The notes: generated by a model from the letters alone, not told the origin. 64,000 nt of DNA from JAAZPT01 sp034180455 (GCA_034180455.1 JAXFOG010000014.1:50479-114478), one strand, 5' to 3'. Positions 43,415 to 53,775 are shown, counted from the stretch's first letter. Made by a program: numbers and translations.

Positions 43415-44395
43415 ATGGCAAAGATAATTGGTAAAGAGCTTAAAAATATACCATGGCAAGATAAGCCAGAAGGTTGCAAGGAACATATATGGAGATATAG
43501 CGCAAATCCTATAATAAGCAGATTTGGCAACGCACGTTCAAACAGTGTGTTTAATTCGGCAGTTGTACCATTTAAAGATGGCTTTGCCGGAGTATTTCGC
43601 TGTGATAGCAGATCAATAAGTATGGATCTTTTTGCAGGAAGAAGCAAAGATGGTATTTCTTGGCAGATAGATGATATGCCAATAGATTTTAAAGCAGAAG
43701 ACAGCGAGATAGCAAATAAGGAATATAGATATGATGCGCGTATAACTCAAATTGGCGACAGATACTATATTTCATGGTGCAATGGCTATCATGGCCCAAC
43801 AATAGGGCTAGCATACACAGATGATTTTGAGCATTTTTATCAGCTTGAAAATGCATTTCTGCCATTCAACAGAAATGGTGTGCTATTTCCACGCAAGATA
43901 AACGGAATGTATATGATGATGAGTAGGCCCTCCGACAATGGTCATACTCCATTTGGTGACATATACATAAGCCAAAGCCCTGATCTTGAATTTTGGGGAA
44001 AACATAGATTCGTATTTGGCACAATAAAGGGTAATGATTCTGCATGGCAGTCTACCAAGGTTGGACCAGGTCCCACTCCAATAGAAACAGATGAGGGATG
44101 GCTTTTGATCTACCATGGTGTTATTACAACATGTAATGGATATGTTTACAGAATGGGAGTTGCCCTACTTGATATAGATGAACCTTGGAAAGTAAAATAT
44201 CGCTCTATGGATTATCTAATGGCTCCATGGGAGCAGTATGAATGCGTTGGTGATGTGCCAAATGTAGTATTCCCCTGTGCTGCCCTTAGTGATGCCACAA
44301 CAGGCAGAATTGCAATATATTATGGTTGCGCTGATACCGTAACAGGCCTTGCTTTCACAACTGTGGATGAGTTAATAAATTTTGTAAAAAAATAA
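43415..44395 (+). CDS. GH130-family glycoside phosphorylase (mannoside type)
   Basis: A 326-residue five-bladed beta-propeller enzyme. Family features include ANPIISRFGNARSNSVFNSA, DARITQIGDRYYISW, MGVALLDIDEPWKV, GDVPNVVFPCA and YYGCADTVTGLAF. GH130 enzymes phosphorolyse beta-mannosides to mannose-1-phosphate. The exact linkage cannot be told. No signal peptide, so it acts in the cytoplasm. It is followed by an alpha-mannosidase 13 bases on, suggesting a pathway for imported mannosides. Confidence 0.85.
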   Translation: MAKIIGKELKNIPWQDKPEGCKEHIWRYSANPIISRFGNARSNSVFNSAVVPFKDGFAGVFRCDSRSISMDLFAGRSKDGISWQIDDMPIDFKAEDSEIANKEYRYDARITQIGDRYYISWCNGYHGPTIGLAYTDDFEHFYQLENAFLPFNRNGVLFPRKINGMYMMMSRPSDNGHTPFGDIYISQSPDLEFWGKHRFVFGTIKGNDSAWQSTKVGPGPTPIETDEGWLLIYHGVITTCNGYVYRMGVALLDIDEPWKVKYRSMDYLMAPWEQYECVGDVPNVVFPCAALSDATTGRIAIYYGCADTVTGLAFTTVDELINFVKK

Positions 44396-44408
44396 TTTAG
44401 GAGCTTTT

Positions 44409-47400
44409 ATGTATTTTTTAGATAAGAGAGCAAATGTAATTTGTAATGAGCTATACAGGCTTGCAATTACAGATAGAGTAAACATTCCTAGCTGGAATAT
44501 CGCCAAAGGAAATTTTGTTTACCCACAAGATGCGTACAGTCTAGGCAAATTTTCTTCATTTGATAGCAAAACAATGCATTGGTATGGTCCAGATGAGCAT
44601 TATTGGTTTTATACTGATGTAAAGGTACCAGAATGCTTTGAAGGCAAAGATCTTTATATGTATGTTCATACGCAGATAGACGAATGGGACGATGCCAAAA
44701 ATCCACAATTTTTGCTATTTGTAAATGGTGAAATAATACAGGGCATTGATATGAATCATAGAATCTGCCTAATTGCAAAAAATGCTGAAGCAGGCAAGGA
44801 ATACAGAATAGATCTACAAGCATATACTGGCACTTTACACACAGAATTCAGCCTTATTCCAGAGTTTATATCTATTGATAAGGAAATATATGATCTATAT
44901 TGGGATATAGTTGTGCCTCTGCAAGCATTTGAAAGAATGGACCCTGAGAGCAAAGAACGCATGGAGCTTACAAGGGCCATAAATGATACTATAAATTTAC
45001 TTGATTTGCGCACACCATATAGCAAAGAATTTTACGACAGCATAAAGGCTGCAAGCAAATATATACACAAGCATATATATGAAGACTTGAGTGGCCATAG
45101 TGATATTGTTGCAAGCTGTATTGGTCATACACATATAGATGTAGCATGGTGGTGGACGGTCGCTCAAACAAGAGAAAAGGTGGCTCGTAGCTTTGCTACA
45201 GTGCTCAAGCTTATGGAAGAATATCCAAATTATAAATTCATGAGCAGTCAACCTGTACTTTATTATTTCTTAAAACAACGCTATCCTGAACTATATGAAC
45301 AGATAAAGCAGCGTGTAAAGGAAGGCAGATGGGAGCCAGAAGGTGGTATGTGGCTTGAGGCCGACTGCAATCTTACAAGTGGTGAAAGCCTTGTAAGGCA
45401 GTTTCTCTATGGCAAAAAATTCTTTAAAGATGAGTTTGGAGTAGACAACAAAATACTATGGCTGCCTGACGTATTTGGATATAGCGCCGCTTTGCCACAA
45501 ATAATGAAAGAATGTGGCATAGAATATTTTATGACCACAAAGCTTGCATGGAATCAATTTAATAAAATACCCAATGATACATTTATTTGGGAAGGCCTTG
45601 ATGGAAGTACTGTACTGACTCACCTAATAACTACTCTGGGTGTAGGTCAAGACGAGAAAAAGAGTTTCTTTACAACATATAATGGTTTGCTTCACCCTGA
45701 TGCAATACTTGGCGCTTGGGCAAGATATCAAAACAAAGAAATAAACAACGATGTATTGATATCCTATGGCTACGGAGATGGTGGTGGTGGCCCTACAAAG
45801 GAGATGCTGGAAACCTCCAAACGCATGGAATATGGCATTGCTGGTATACCTAGAGTAAGACAGGTATTTGCAAAGGAATATTTTGATGAGCTAAATGAAC
45901 GCGTAAAGGATAGCAATAGGCTAAATAAATGGGTAGGAGAGCTTTATTTTGAATACCATAGAGGTACTTTAACATCTATGGCAAGAAATAAACGCTTCAA
46001 TAGGAAGAGCGAGCTTGCAATGATGGATCTTGAGTTGTTGCTAACTCTTGCAGACTTTGAATATCCAAAGCAGCAGCTTGACGAAATGTGGAGAGTGATA
46101 TTGCTCAATCAATTCCACGATATACTTCCAGGCACCTGCATACATGAGGTATACGAAGTAAATAAAGTCGAGTATGAAAAGCTATCGGAAGAAATTGCAA
46201 CTTTAGAAAACAAAGCTCTTGAAACTATGTTTAATATGACAAGCGATAATGTAAGCATAATAAACACAAAGGGCTTTGAAACTAACGAAATAGTTGATAT
46301 AGGCAATATAGAGGCAGAAGCTTTGGAAGATGCTGAAGGCAATGTGTATCCAGTTCAAGATTCACTTGTATTTGTGAAAAATCTGCCTTCAAAAGGTTAT
46401 AAGACGCTTAAAAAATCAAGCCTAATAAAGCATGATAATACACCTTTTAATTTAAGTGGCAATAGTCTAGAAACACCTTTCTATGTAGCAGAGATTGATG
46501 ACTCTGGTATGTTTACTAGGATATACGACAAGGCAAACGACAGAGAGATGATACAGTCTGGCAAGCGTGCAAACCTAATGCGCATGTATGAAGATAAGCC
46601 TATATACTATGATAACTGGGATATAGACATATATTATACTGAAAAAGGCTGGGATCTAGATAGTGCAGAGAGCATTAAATGGAGTGAGCCTGGAAATGTA
46701 TATATAAAGCTAGATATAGAAAGAAAAATTTCCAACAGCACTGTGCAACAAAGTATATATTTCTATGCAGACAGTCCAAGAATTGACTTTGTAACACATG
46801 TTGATTGGAAAGAGCATCAGCATTTGTTGAAGGTATATTTCCCTATTGATGTACATACAGATGAAGCTACTTTTGATATACAATTTGGTAATATCAAACG
46901 TAAGACTCATAAAAACACTTCTTGGGATCTTGCTAGGTTTGAATACTGTGGTCAAAAGTGGGCTGATGTAAGCGAAGGAAATTATGGAGTAAGCTTATTG
47001 AATGATTGCAAATATGGCCATTCGATAAATGAATCTTGTATAGGTCTAACTCTTATCAAGTCTGGCATCGAGCCAAATCCTGTTACTGATCAGGAAAAAC
47101 ATCTGTTTACATATTCGTTGTATCCACACAATGGCACATGGAGAAATGGAACTGTTCAAGAGGCTTATAGATTAAATCAGCCAGCTTTAGTATACAGTGG
47201 TGGAGATTTTGGCACAGAGTATTCTTTAGCAAGTGTGAACAAGAGCAATATAATTATTGAAACGATCAAGAGAGCCGAAGACGGAAATGGCATCATAGTT
47301 AGAATGTACGAGAGCGAAAACTCACTTACAAAAGCAGAGCTAACATTCAATATGCCAATAGCTTCTGTGGAAGAGTGTAACTGCTTGGAAGAAAAGAAAT

Positions 47401-47486
47401 CTGACTTTGCTTTCATAGGTAACAAGATACCTTTTAGCATAAAGCCATACGAGATAAAGACTTTCAGAATAATTCCTAAAAATTAA
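44409..47486 (+). CDS. Alpha-mannosidase (GH38)
   Basis: A 1025-residue cytoplasmic alpha-mannosidase. The catalytic domain begins with GHTHIDVAWWWTVAQTREK (zinc-binding His and Asp), then WEPEGGMWLEADCNL and WLPDVFGYSAALPQI, whose Asp is the expected nucleophile, and NQFHDILPGTC. The C-terminal beta domains are normal for the family, and the length is typical. It releases alpha-linked mannose, complementing the GH130 enzyme encoded just upstream. Confidence 0.93.
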   Translation: MYFLDKRANVICNELYRLAITDRVNIPSWNIAKGNFVYPQDAYSLGKFSSFDSKTMHWYGPDEHYWFYTDVKVPECFEGKDLYMYVHTQIDEWDDAKNPQFLLFVNGEIIQGIDMNHRICLIAKNAEAGKEYRIDLQAYTGTLHTEFSLIPEFISIDKEIYDLYWDIVVPLQAFERMDPESKERMELTRAINDTINLLDLRTPYSKEFYDSIKAASKYIHKHIYEDLSGHSDIVASCIGHTHIDVAWWWTVAQTREKVARSFATVLKLMEEYPNYKFMSSQPVLYYFLKQRYPELYEQIKQRVKEGRWEPEGGMWLEADCNLTSGESLVRQFLYGKKFFKDEFGVDNKILWLPDVFGYSAALPQIMKECGIEYFMTTKLAWNQFNKIPNDTFIWEGLDGSTVLTHLITTLGVGQDEKKSFFTTYNGLLHPDAILGAWARYQNKEINNDVLISYGYGDGGGGPTKEMLETSKRMEYGIAGIPRVRQVFAKEYFDELNERVKDSNRLNKWVGELYFEYHRGTLTSMARNKRFNRKSELAMMDLELLLTLADFEYPKQQLDEMWRVILLNQFHDILPGTCIHEVYEVNKVEYEKLSEEIATLENKALETMFNMTSDNVSIINTKGFETNEIVDIGNIEAEALEDAEGNVYPVQDSLVFVKNLPSKGYKTLKKSSLIKHDNTPFNLSGNSLETPFYVAEIDDSGMFTRIYDKANDREMIQSGKRANLMRMYEDKPIYYDNWDIDIYYTEKGWDLDSAESIKWSEPGNVYIKLDIERKISNSTVQQSIYFYADSPRIDFVTHVDWKEHQHLLKVYFPIDVHTDEATFDIQFGNIKRKTHKNTSWDLARFEYCGQKWADVSEGNYGVSLLNDCKYGHSINESCIGLTLIKSGIEPNPVTDQEKHLFTYSLYPHNGTWRNGTVQEAYRLNQPALVYSGGDFGTEYSLASVNKSNIIIETIKRAEDGNGIIVRMYESENSLTKAELTFNMPIASVEECNCLEEKKSDFAFIGNKIPFSIKPYEIKTFRIIPKN

Positions 47487-47511
47487 TTTATTTGTTAATT
47501 TTTAATATTAA

Positions 47512-47539
47512 AAATGGCTACCCTTTTGGGTAGCCATTT
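47512..47539. terminator. Bidirectional terminator between mannosidase and gyrA
   Basis: A perfect 12-bp stem (AAATGGCTACCC / GGGTAGCCATTT) with a TTTT loop. T-rich sequence flanks it on both strands, and the genes on either side converge on it. Confidence 0.85.
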
Positions 47540-47543
47540 GCTT

Positions 47544-50126
47544 TTAAATTTCAGAATCGTCTTCTTCAGACTGCTCATCAATTTCCATATCAAGACCTTC
47601 GTCTATCTCGTCTGCAAAAGCTTCGCTTTCTATATCATCATCGTCTACTTCTGCAATATCTTCGCTCTCATCTATGTTATGGCTCTCAAGCTCTTCCTCT
47701 TCATTTGGTGCAATAGCTACGCTTACAACATGAGATTCATCATCCAGTCTCATAAGCCTTACACCTTGAGTAGCTCTACCAGTGATACTGATATTGGATA
47801 CTTCAGTACGGATAAGAGTACCATTATCGGAAAGAATGAGTATATCATCGTCCTCAGATACAAGTAGCTGGGCAGCCATATCTCCATTTCTCTCGCTAAG
47901 GTTCATGGCCTTAAGACCCTTGCCACCTCTTGCCTGCAATTTGTATTCATCGAGCTTGGTACGTTTGCCAAAACCGTTTACACTAATATTAAGAACATCT
48001 TGATTTTCATCAACTATAGCCATTGAGATTACATAATCATCGCCCTCAAGCCTTATAGCTCTTATTCCCTGGCTGCTTCTTCCTGAGGCTCTAATATCGC
48101 TCTCGCTGAAGTGTATAGCCTTACCTTTGCGAGTGCCTAGCATTATGCTACGATTGCCGTCAGTGATCTCTGCACCTATAAGCTCATCATCATCCACGAG
48201 AGTTATGGCCACAAGTCCACCCTTTCTAATATGCTTAAAGAGTCTAAGCTTGCTACGTTTCATTGTGCCTCGCTTTGTGCAAAGCGTGAGGTACTTACTA
48301 TTTGCAGAGCTATCCAAAAGAATTATATTTGTAACATTCTCATCAGCATCAAGATTTAGCAAGTTTACTATTGCTAGTCCCTTGCCAGTTCTGCCTGCCT
48401 CTGGAATTTCATAAGCAGATAGAGGATATACTCTTCCTTTAGTGGTAAATACAAGAAGTTCATCATGCGAACTAACAACTAGCATATCTACAGAATAGTC
48501 TTCATCTCTATTCTTCATAGCGATTATGCCTTTTCCACCTCTGTTTTGAGCTCTATATGTGCTGAGAGGTAGGCGCTTTACATAGCCTAGATTGCTAAGG
48601 GTTATTACCACATCTTCTCTCTTGATAAGATCAATTACATCTATATCGCCCTGAGCTGGAACGATTTGGCTACGACGTTCATCATTAAATTTATTCTTTA
48701 TATCATTGATCTCGTCTTTAATGATTCCAAAAAGCTTGGTTTCGTCGCTTAATATGCTTCTAAGATAGCTTATTTTTTCTTGCAAATCGTCATATTCAGA
48801 CTGTAGCTTTTCTCTTTCTAAACCTGTAAGTCTTGCAAGACGCATATCCAATATTGCCTGAGCCTGCTTCTCACTAAGGTTGAATGTGCTCATAAGGGCA
48901 TCACGAGCAGTATTGGTATCAGGAGACTTCTTAATGAGCTCAACTATTTCATCAATATGATCAAGAGCAATCAGCAAGCCCTCTAAAATATGACTTCTAG
49001 CAAGGGCTTTATCAAGATCATACTGAGTACGCCTTGTAACTACTTCTTTTTGGTGCATTATATAATAATGCAGCATATCCTTAAGACTAAGCAGCTTTGG
49101 CTCTCCATTAACAAGGGCAAGCATTATAGCTCCAAATGTTTCCTGCATTTGTGTATGCTTAAACAAATAATTAAGCACTACCTGAGCATTTGCATCGCGT
49201 TTTATCTCAATTACGATACGCATACCCCTTCTATCGCTCTCATCTCTTAGAGCAGATATTCCATCGAGCTTTTTCTGCTTTATATGGTTGGCAATATTCT
49301 CTATAAGCTTGGCTTTATTGACCATATAAGGTATCTCGGTCACAATTATACGCTGCCTATTGCCTGGCATCATTTCAATATCAGTTTTTGCACGTACAAC
49401 TATTCTGCCCCTACCTGTCTTATATGCAGCTCTTATTCCAGCCTTGCCCTGTATAAGACCTCCAGTTGGGAAGTCTGGGCCTTTGATAACTGTCATAAGG
49501 TCATCTAGAGTAGCGTCAGGATTATCAATAAGCATATTTACGCCATCAATTACCTCACCTAAATTATGAGGAGGTATATTTGTAGCCATACCTACTGCAA
49601 TACCATTTGAACCGTTTACAAGTAGGTTAGGAAATCTGCTTGGCAAAACGCTTGGCTGAAGCAAGGTCTCATCAAAGTTTGGGATAAAGTCAACAGTGTC
49701 TTTATCAATTTCGCCAATAAGATACTGGCAAAGCTTACTCATTCTGGCTTCGGTATAACGCATTGCTGCAGCGCCATCTCCATCTACCGAGCCAAAGTTA
49801 CCTTGTCCATCTACAAGCATATATCTTGTAGAAAAAGGCTGTGCAAGTCTTACCATAGCATCGTAAACTGCCGTATCACCATGAGGATGGTATTTACCTA
49901 GAACATCACCTACAATACGAGCACTTTTTTTATAAGGCTTATCGTAGGTCATACCTAATTCGTTCATATCATATATAATTCTTCTATGAACTGGCTTCAA
50001 TCCATCTCTAACATCAGGCAATGCACGATTGATTATAACGGCCATTGCATAGCTGATGAAGGACTTTTGCATCTCATGCTCAAGGTTCATATCAAGTAGT
50101 TTTTCATTTTTTCTTAATTCGTCCAT
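47544..50126 (-). CDS. gyrA: DNA gyrase subunit A
   Basis: An 860-residue type II topoisomerase subunit that cuts and rejoins DNA. LPDVRDGLKPVHRRI, then KYHPHGDTAVYDAMVR and the catalytic Tyr 124 in AMRYTEARMS. Six C-terminal beta-pinwheel repeats (for example KAMNLSERNGD, RGGKGIIAMKNRD) and a long acidic tail (last about 60 residues) follow. The quinolone-determining position has Thr 85 with Asp 89. It lies eight bases after gyrB, forming a gyrB-gyrA operon. Confidence 0.94.
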   Translation of the reverse strand: MDELRKNEKLLDMNLEHEMQKSFISYAMAVIINRALPDVRDGLKPVHRRIIYDMNELGMTYDKPYKKSARIVGDVLGKYHPHGDTAVYDAMVRLAQPFSTRYMLVDGQGNFGSVDGDGAAAMRYTEARMSKLCQYLIGEIDKDTVDFIPNFDETLLQPSVLPSRFPNLLVNGSNGIAVGMATNIPPHNLGEVIDGVNMLIDNPDATLDDLMTVIKGPDFPTGGLIQGKAGIRAAYKTGRGRIVVRAKTDIEMMPGNRQRIIVTEIPYMVNKAKLIENIANHIKQKKLDGISALRDESDRRGMRIVIEIKRDANAQVVLNYLFKHTQMQETFGAIMLALVNGEPKLLSLKDMLHYYIMHQKEVVTRRTQYDLDKALARSHILEGLLIALDHIDEIVELIKKSPDTNTARDALMSTFNLSEKQAQAILDMRLARLTGLEREKLQSEYDDLQEKISYLRSILSDETKLFGIIKDEINDIKNKFNDERRSQIVPAQGDIDVIDLIKREDVVITLSNLGYVKRLPLSTYRAQNRGGKGIIAMKNRDEDYSVDMLVVSSHDELLVFTTKGRVYPLSAYEIPEAGRTGKGLAIVNLLNLDADENVTNIILLDSSANSKYLTLCTKRGTMKRSKLRLFKHIRKGGLVAITLVDDDELIGAEITDGNRSIMLGTRKGKAIHFSESDIRASGRSSQGIRAIRLEGDDYVISMAIVDENQDVLNISVNGFGKRTKLDEYKLQARGGKGLKAMNLSERNGDMAAQLLVSEDDDILILSDNGTLIRTEVSNISITGRATQGVRLMRLDDESHVVSVAIAPNEEEELESHNIDESEDIAEVDDDDIESEAFADEIDEGLDMEIDEQSEEDDSEI

Positions 50127-50134
50127 AATAGCTC

Positions 50135-52078
50135 CTATAGTATATCAAGGTCTTTTACAAGCTTGGCGTTTTCACGAATAAAGTTACGTCTTGGCTCTAC
50201 TTTATCACCCATAAGCAATGTAAACATTTCATCTGCTAACATGGCATCATCAACCTTTACACGCATCATAGTGCGCTTTTCAGGATCCATTGTTGTATCC
50301 CATAGCTGATGGCTGCTCATCTCACCAAGTCCCTTATAACGCTGTAACTCTGGCTTAGGATTTTTTCCTATGCTAGCCATAAGGGTTTCAAGCTCTGCAT
50401 CATCATAAACATAATGTATGTCCTTACCCTGAGTAACCTTGTACAGAGGTGGCATAGCAATATATACGAAACCTTTTTCAACAAGTGGTCTCATATAACG
50501 ATAGAAGAACGTAAGCAGGAGAATACGTATGTGTGATCCGTCTACATCAGCATCTGTCATACATACTATCCTATGATATCTTAGCTTTTCCTCATCAAAG
50601 TCATCTCCAAAGCCACATCCAAAAGCTGATATCATTGATTTGATAGTATCGTTATCAAGAGCCTTATCTATACGAGTCTTCTCTACATTTAATATTTTGC
50701 CACGCAGAGGGAGTATTGCCTGGAAATTTCTATCTCGACCTTCTTTTGCAGAACCTCCTGCAGAATCGCCCTCAACTATAAATAGCTCACATTTTGAAGG
50801 ATCTTTTTCTGAACAATCAGCAAGTTTGCCAGGCAGGCCTCCTTCGATCACAGGGGTCTTGCGTATAGCTTCTCTAGCTTTTCTAGCAGCCTCACGTGCT
50901 CTTTGAGCGCTAAGGCAGCTATCAAGTATTGACTTTGCGATTGTTGGATTTTCCTCTAAAAAGCTTGCAAGTTTTTCGCCCACCATTGACTCTACTATGC
51001 CTCTTACATAGCTTGAGCCAAGCTTTTCTTTGGTCTGACCCTCATACTGAGGATCTGGAAGCTTTACAGAAATAATAGCAGCAAGGTTTTCTCTGATATC
51101 CTCACTTCTAAGATTCTGCTCATTTTCCTTAATTCTTCCAAATTTTCTACCATAGTCGTTTACAGTACGAGTCAGTGCAGAGCTAAAGCCAGTAAGATGA
51201 GTACCACCACCCTGAGTTCTTATGTTGTTGGCAAAAGAATATATGGTTTCTTTATAAGAATCGGTGTTGTACTGCATAGCTACTTCCACCATAACATCAT
51301 CTTTAATGCCCTCAATGTATATAGGTTCATCAAACATAGGCTTATAATTCTTATTAAGATCTTTTACAAACTCGCTAATTCCACCCTCAAAATGAAATAG
51401 AACTTTTTTGGGTGTTTCAGGACGCAGATCCTCAAGGCTGATCTTAATATTTTTATTTAGAAATGCCATTTCTTTAAAGCGCTGTCTAAGGACATTAAAA
51501 TCAAATTTGCCAGTTTCAAATATTCCATCAGGGTTATCTTGGCTTTTTACATCTGGCCAAAATCTAATAGTAGTACCAGTTTCTTCGGTTTTGCCTATTA
51601 TGCGCAAATCGTAGTCTATCTTGCCTCTGCTATATTCTTGCTCATATATGTTACCATTCTGGCGCACTTCTACTCTAAAATGAGATGACAAAGCGTTAAC
51701 TACAGAAGCTCCAACTCCATGCAATCCACCACTTACCTTGTATGCTCCAGTACCAAATTTTCCTCCAGCATGCAATACAGTAAGGCACACTTCAACAGCA
51801 GGTCTACCATAGGTTTCATGTATTCCAACAGGAAAGCCTCGTCCATCATCCTTTACTTCTACAGAGCCATCTTTATGTATAGTTACCTCTATCAGATCGC
51901 AATAGCCCGCAAGGGATTCGTCTACAGCGTTGTCTACTATTTCATATACCAAATGATGAAGTCCAAATTCGTCAGTAGAGCCTATGTACATTCCTGGTCT
52001 TACTCTAACTGGATCCAAGCCCTCCAAGACTTCTATTTGATTCTGATCGTATTGAGTATCAACGTTTAAATTTTTCAA
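50135..52078 (-). CDS. gyrB: DNA gyrase subunit B
   Basis: A 647-residue ATPase subunit. ATP-binding GHKL features include VLEGLDPVRVRPGMYIGST, EIVDNAVDES and GGLHGVGASVVNALS. The TOPRIM domain has EGDSAGGSAKEGRD and MTDADVDGSHIRILLL, and the tail RNFIRENAKLVKDLDIL is standard. With gyrA it introduces negative supercoils. The start is preceded by a GAGGTG site. No recF, dnaN or dnaA is nearby. Confidence 0.95.
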   Translation of the reverse strand: MKNLNVDTQYDQNQIEVLEGLDPVRVRPGMYIGSTDEFGLHHLVYEIVDNAVDESLAGYCDLIEVTIHKDGSVEVKDDGRGFPVGIHETYGRPAVEVCLTVLHAGGKFGTGAYKVSGGLHGVGASVVNALSSHFRVEVRQNGNIYEQEYSRGKIDYDLRIIGKTEETGTTIRFWPDVKSQDNPDGIFETGKFDFNVLRQRFKEMAFLNKNIKISLEDLRPETPKKVLFHFEGGISEFVKDLNKNYKPMFDEPIYIEGIKDDVMVEVAMQYNTDSYKETIYSFANNIRTQGGGTHLTGFSSALTRTVNDYGRKFGRIKENEQNLRSEDIRENLAAIISVKLPDPQYEGQTKEKLGSSYVRGIVESMVGEKLASFLEENPTIAKSILDSCLSAQRAREAARKAREAIRKTPVIEGGLPGKLADCSEKDPSKCELFIVEGDSAGGSAKEGRDRNFQAILPLRGKILNVEKTRIDKALDNDTIKSMISAFGCGFGDDFDEEKLRYHRIVCMTDADVDGSHIRILLLTFFYRYMRPLVEKGFVYIAMPPLYKVTQGKDIHYVYDDAELETLMASIGKNPKPELQRYKGLGEMSSHQLWDTTMDPEKRTMMRVKVDDAMLADEMFTLLMGDKVEPRRNFIRENAKLVKDLDIL

Positions 52079-52149
52079 TTATATATCACCTCATATTAAC
52101 AAAAAAGTCTATAAATCTATGCATAAATAACATGATGTTTTACCTTGTC

Positions 52150-52155
52150 ATTATA
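52150..52155 (-). promoter_or_regulatory. Possible -10 element of the gyrBA operon
   Basis: TATAAT on the minus strand, about 70 bases ahead of the gyrB start, in a long AT-rich leader (52079-52330). I see no good -35 hexamer at the right spacing. Gyrase promoters in many bacteria respond to supercoiling. Confidence 0.35.
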
Positions 52156-52332
52156 CCATATTTTATCAAAAAAATAAAGCCTTTTTGCTTATATAAATAC
52201 TTATTTTAGGCTTATTTTTAGGTATTTTTAAAATATTTTTTATTTAAGAATATATTAAAGTTATACATGTATTATAAGGTGCATATTTTTCATTTTTTTA
52301 CATTAAGTTTTTAGCTTTAATAAACTACTAAA

Positions 52333-52370
52333 AATAAAAATGCAACCGTATTTCACGATTGCATTTTTTT
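52333..52370 (-). terminator. Terminator of purA
   Basis: On the minus strand, AAAAATGCAA pairs with TTGCATTTTT around a 13-base loop, directly after the purA stop codon. The remaining 250 bases up to gyrB are AT-rich with no other feature recognised. Confidence 0.8.
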
Positions 52371-52372
52371 AT

Positions 52373-53647
52373 TTATCTATATATTAATTCGCTTCTCTTT
52401 GGACCATTGCTAACGATTCTTACAGGCACTCCTATGAGGCTCTCAATCTCTTCTACATATTTTTGGCAATTTTCTGGAAGCTTATTGAATTCCTTTATGC
52501 CTCTAATATCTTCAAGCCAGCCTGGCATTACTTTGTATATTGGCTTTGCTTTCATAAGTCTTGGTGTAGATGGGAAATCCACTACACGCTCGCCGTCTAT
52601 CTCATAGGCAATGCATACAGGAATCTCCTTTAAATAGCTAAGTACATCAAGATTTGTGATTATGCACTCAGTTGCGCCTTGTGTAATACATCCAAATCTA
52701 GTAGCAACAGCGTCAAACCAACCAACTCTACGTGGGCGATGTGTGGTTGCGCCATACTCACCCTTATCGCCACCACGCTTACGAAGCTCTTCTGCCTCAT
52801 CTCCAAATAACTCTGTGGTAAATGGGCCTGCTCCTACGCAGCTTGAATAAGCCTTTGTGATTGCAAAAATATCAGAATAAGCATTTATAGGTAAGCCACA
52901 TGTTACTGTACCGTTGCCTGCAAGAGGAGATGATGAAGTAACATAAGGATAGATACCATTATCTGGATCTCTAAGTGTACCAAGCTGACCTTCAAGCAAT
53001 ATTCTCTTGTTCTCTCTAAGAGCCTTTTGAAGATATGCATTGGCATCAATAACCATAGGCTTGATCCTCTCCCCAAGCTCTAAAAGCTTTGCAAGAAGTG
53101 GCTCTAGCTCAATTTCGGGTTGATTATATAAATGTTTGAGCAATACATTCTTTTGAACAAGGGCCTTCTCTAGCCTACTCCTAAGGAGTTCTTCGTCATA
53201 GAGCATGCAAACCTGTATACCTATTTTTAGGAATTTATCACCATAGAATGGAGCGATACCACTCTTTGTGCTTCCAAAGCTTGCACCCTGTAATCTTTCT
53301 TCTTCAAGTTCATCAAAACGCACATGATATGGTAAAAGCACCTGAGCTCTATCGCTTATATAAAGTGTAGGTCTTGGAACGCCAGCTGCAATAACGCTAT
53401 CAAGTTCATTCAAAAGTGCCTCTATATTTAGTGCCACTCCTGAACCGATAATGTTTACAACATTCTGTCTAAACGAACCACTTGGCAATATATGGAGAGC
53501 AAATCTACCGTAATCATTGATTATGGTATGTCCTGCATTTGCTCCACCTTGAAAACGAATAACTATATCGCTGTCTTCAGCGAAAATATCGGTAATTTTA
53601 CCCTTACCTTCGTCGCCCCAGTTTGCGCCAACAATAGCACGAATCAT
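52373..53647 (-). CDS. purA: Adenylosuccinate synthetase
   Basis: A 424-residue enzyme joining IMP and aspartate with GTP in AMP synthesis. The N-terminal VGANWGDEGKGK is the GTP-binding signature, and QGGANAGHTI, EGQLGTLRDPDNGIYPYVTSSSPL and TTHRPRRVGWFD complete the family pattern. AAGGAGG precedes the ATG. A canonical promoter lies just upstream. It is monocistronic. Confidence 0.95.
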   Translation of the reverse strand: MIRAIVGANWGDEGKGKITDIFAEDSDIVIRFQGGANAGHTIINDYGRFALHILPSGSFRQNVVNIIGSGVALNIEALLNELDSVIAAGVPRPTLYISDRAQVLLPYHVRFDELEEERLQGASFGSTKSGIAPFYGDKFLKIGIQVCMLYDEELLRSRLEKALVQKNVLLKHLYNQPEIELEPLLAKLLELGERIKPMVIDANAYLQKALRENKRILLEGQLGTLRDPDNGIYPYVTSSSPLAGNGTVTCGLPINAYSDIFAITKAYSSCVGAGPFTTELFGDEAEELRKRGGDKGEYGATTHRPRRVGWFDAVATRFGCITQGATECIITNLDVLSYLKEIPVCIAYEIDGERVVDFPSTPRLMKAKPIYKVMPGWLEDIRGIKEFNKLPENCQKYVEEIESLIGVPVRIVSNGPKRSELIYR

Positions 53648-53686
53648 CTATGTAGCCTCCTTAAGCTAATTTCCTATTACATATAG

Positions 53687-53715
53687 ATTATATAGATAAG
53701 GCCAAAGTATGTCAA
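53687..53715 (-). promoter_or_regulatory. Consensus sigma-70-type promoter of purA
   Basis: On the minus strand it has TTGACA (53710-53715), exactly 17 bases, then TATAAT (53687-53692): a perfect match to the consensus, about 40 bases ahead of the purA start. Confidence 0.9.
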
Positions 53716-53775
53716 TTAAAGTTCAAATAATATATCGTTAATTAAAAATCAATTTTGAATATTTACTCTACTTTT

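Noticed and set aside
49860..49880. Thr at the quinolone-resistance position of GyrA
   Set aside because: Thr in this place is the normal residue in some clostridia, and the neighbouring Asp 89 is intact, so it is not evidence of acquired resistance.
50885..50902. Another CACGTG inside gyrB, and others near 40466 and 42830
   Set aside because: The flanks match the parS consensus poorly, so only the site at 19190 was kept.
52079..52372. Replication origin in the AT-rich region before gyrB
   Set aside because: I found no cluster of DnaA boxes (TTATCCACA-like), and it is explained by a leader and the purA terminator.
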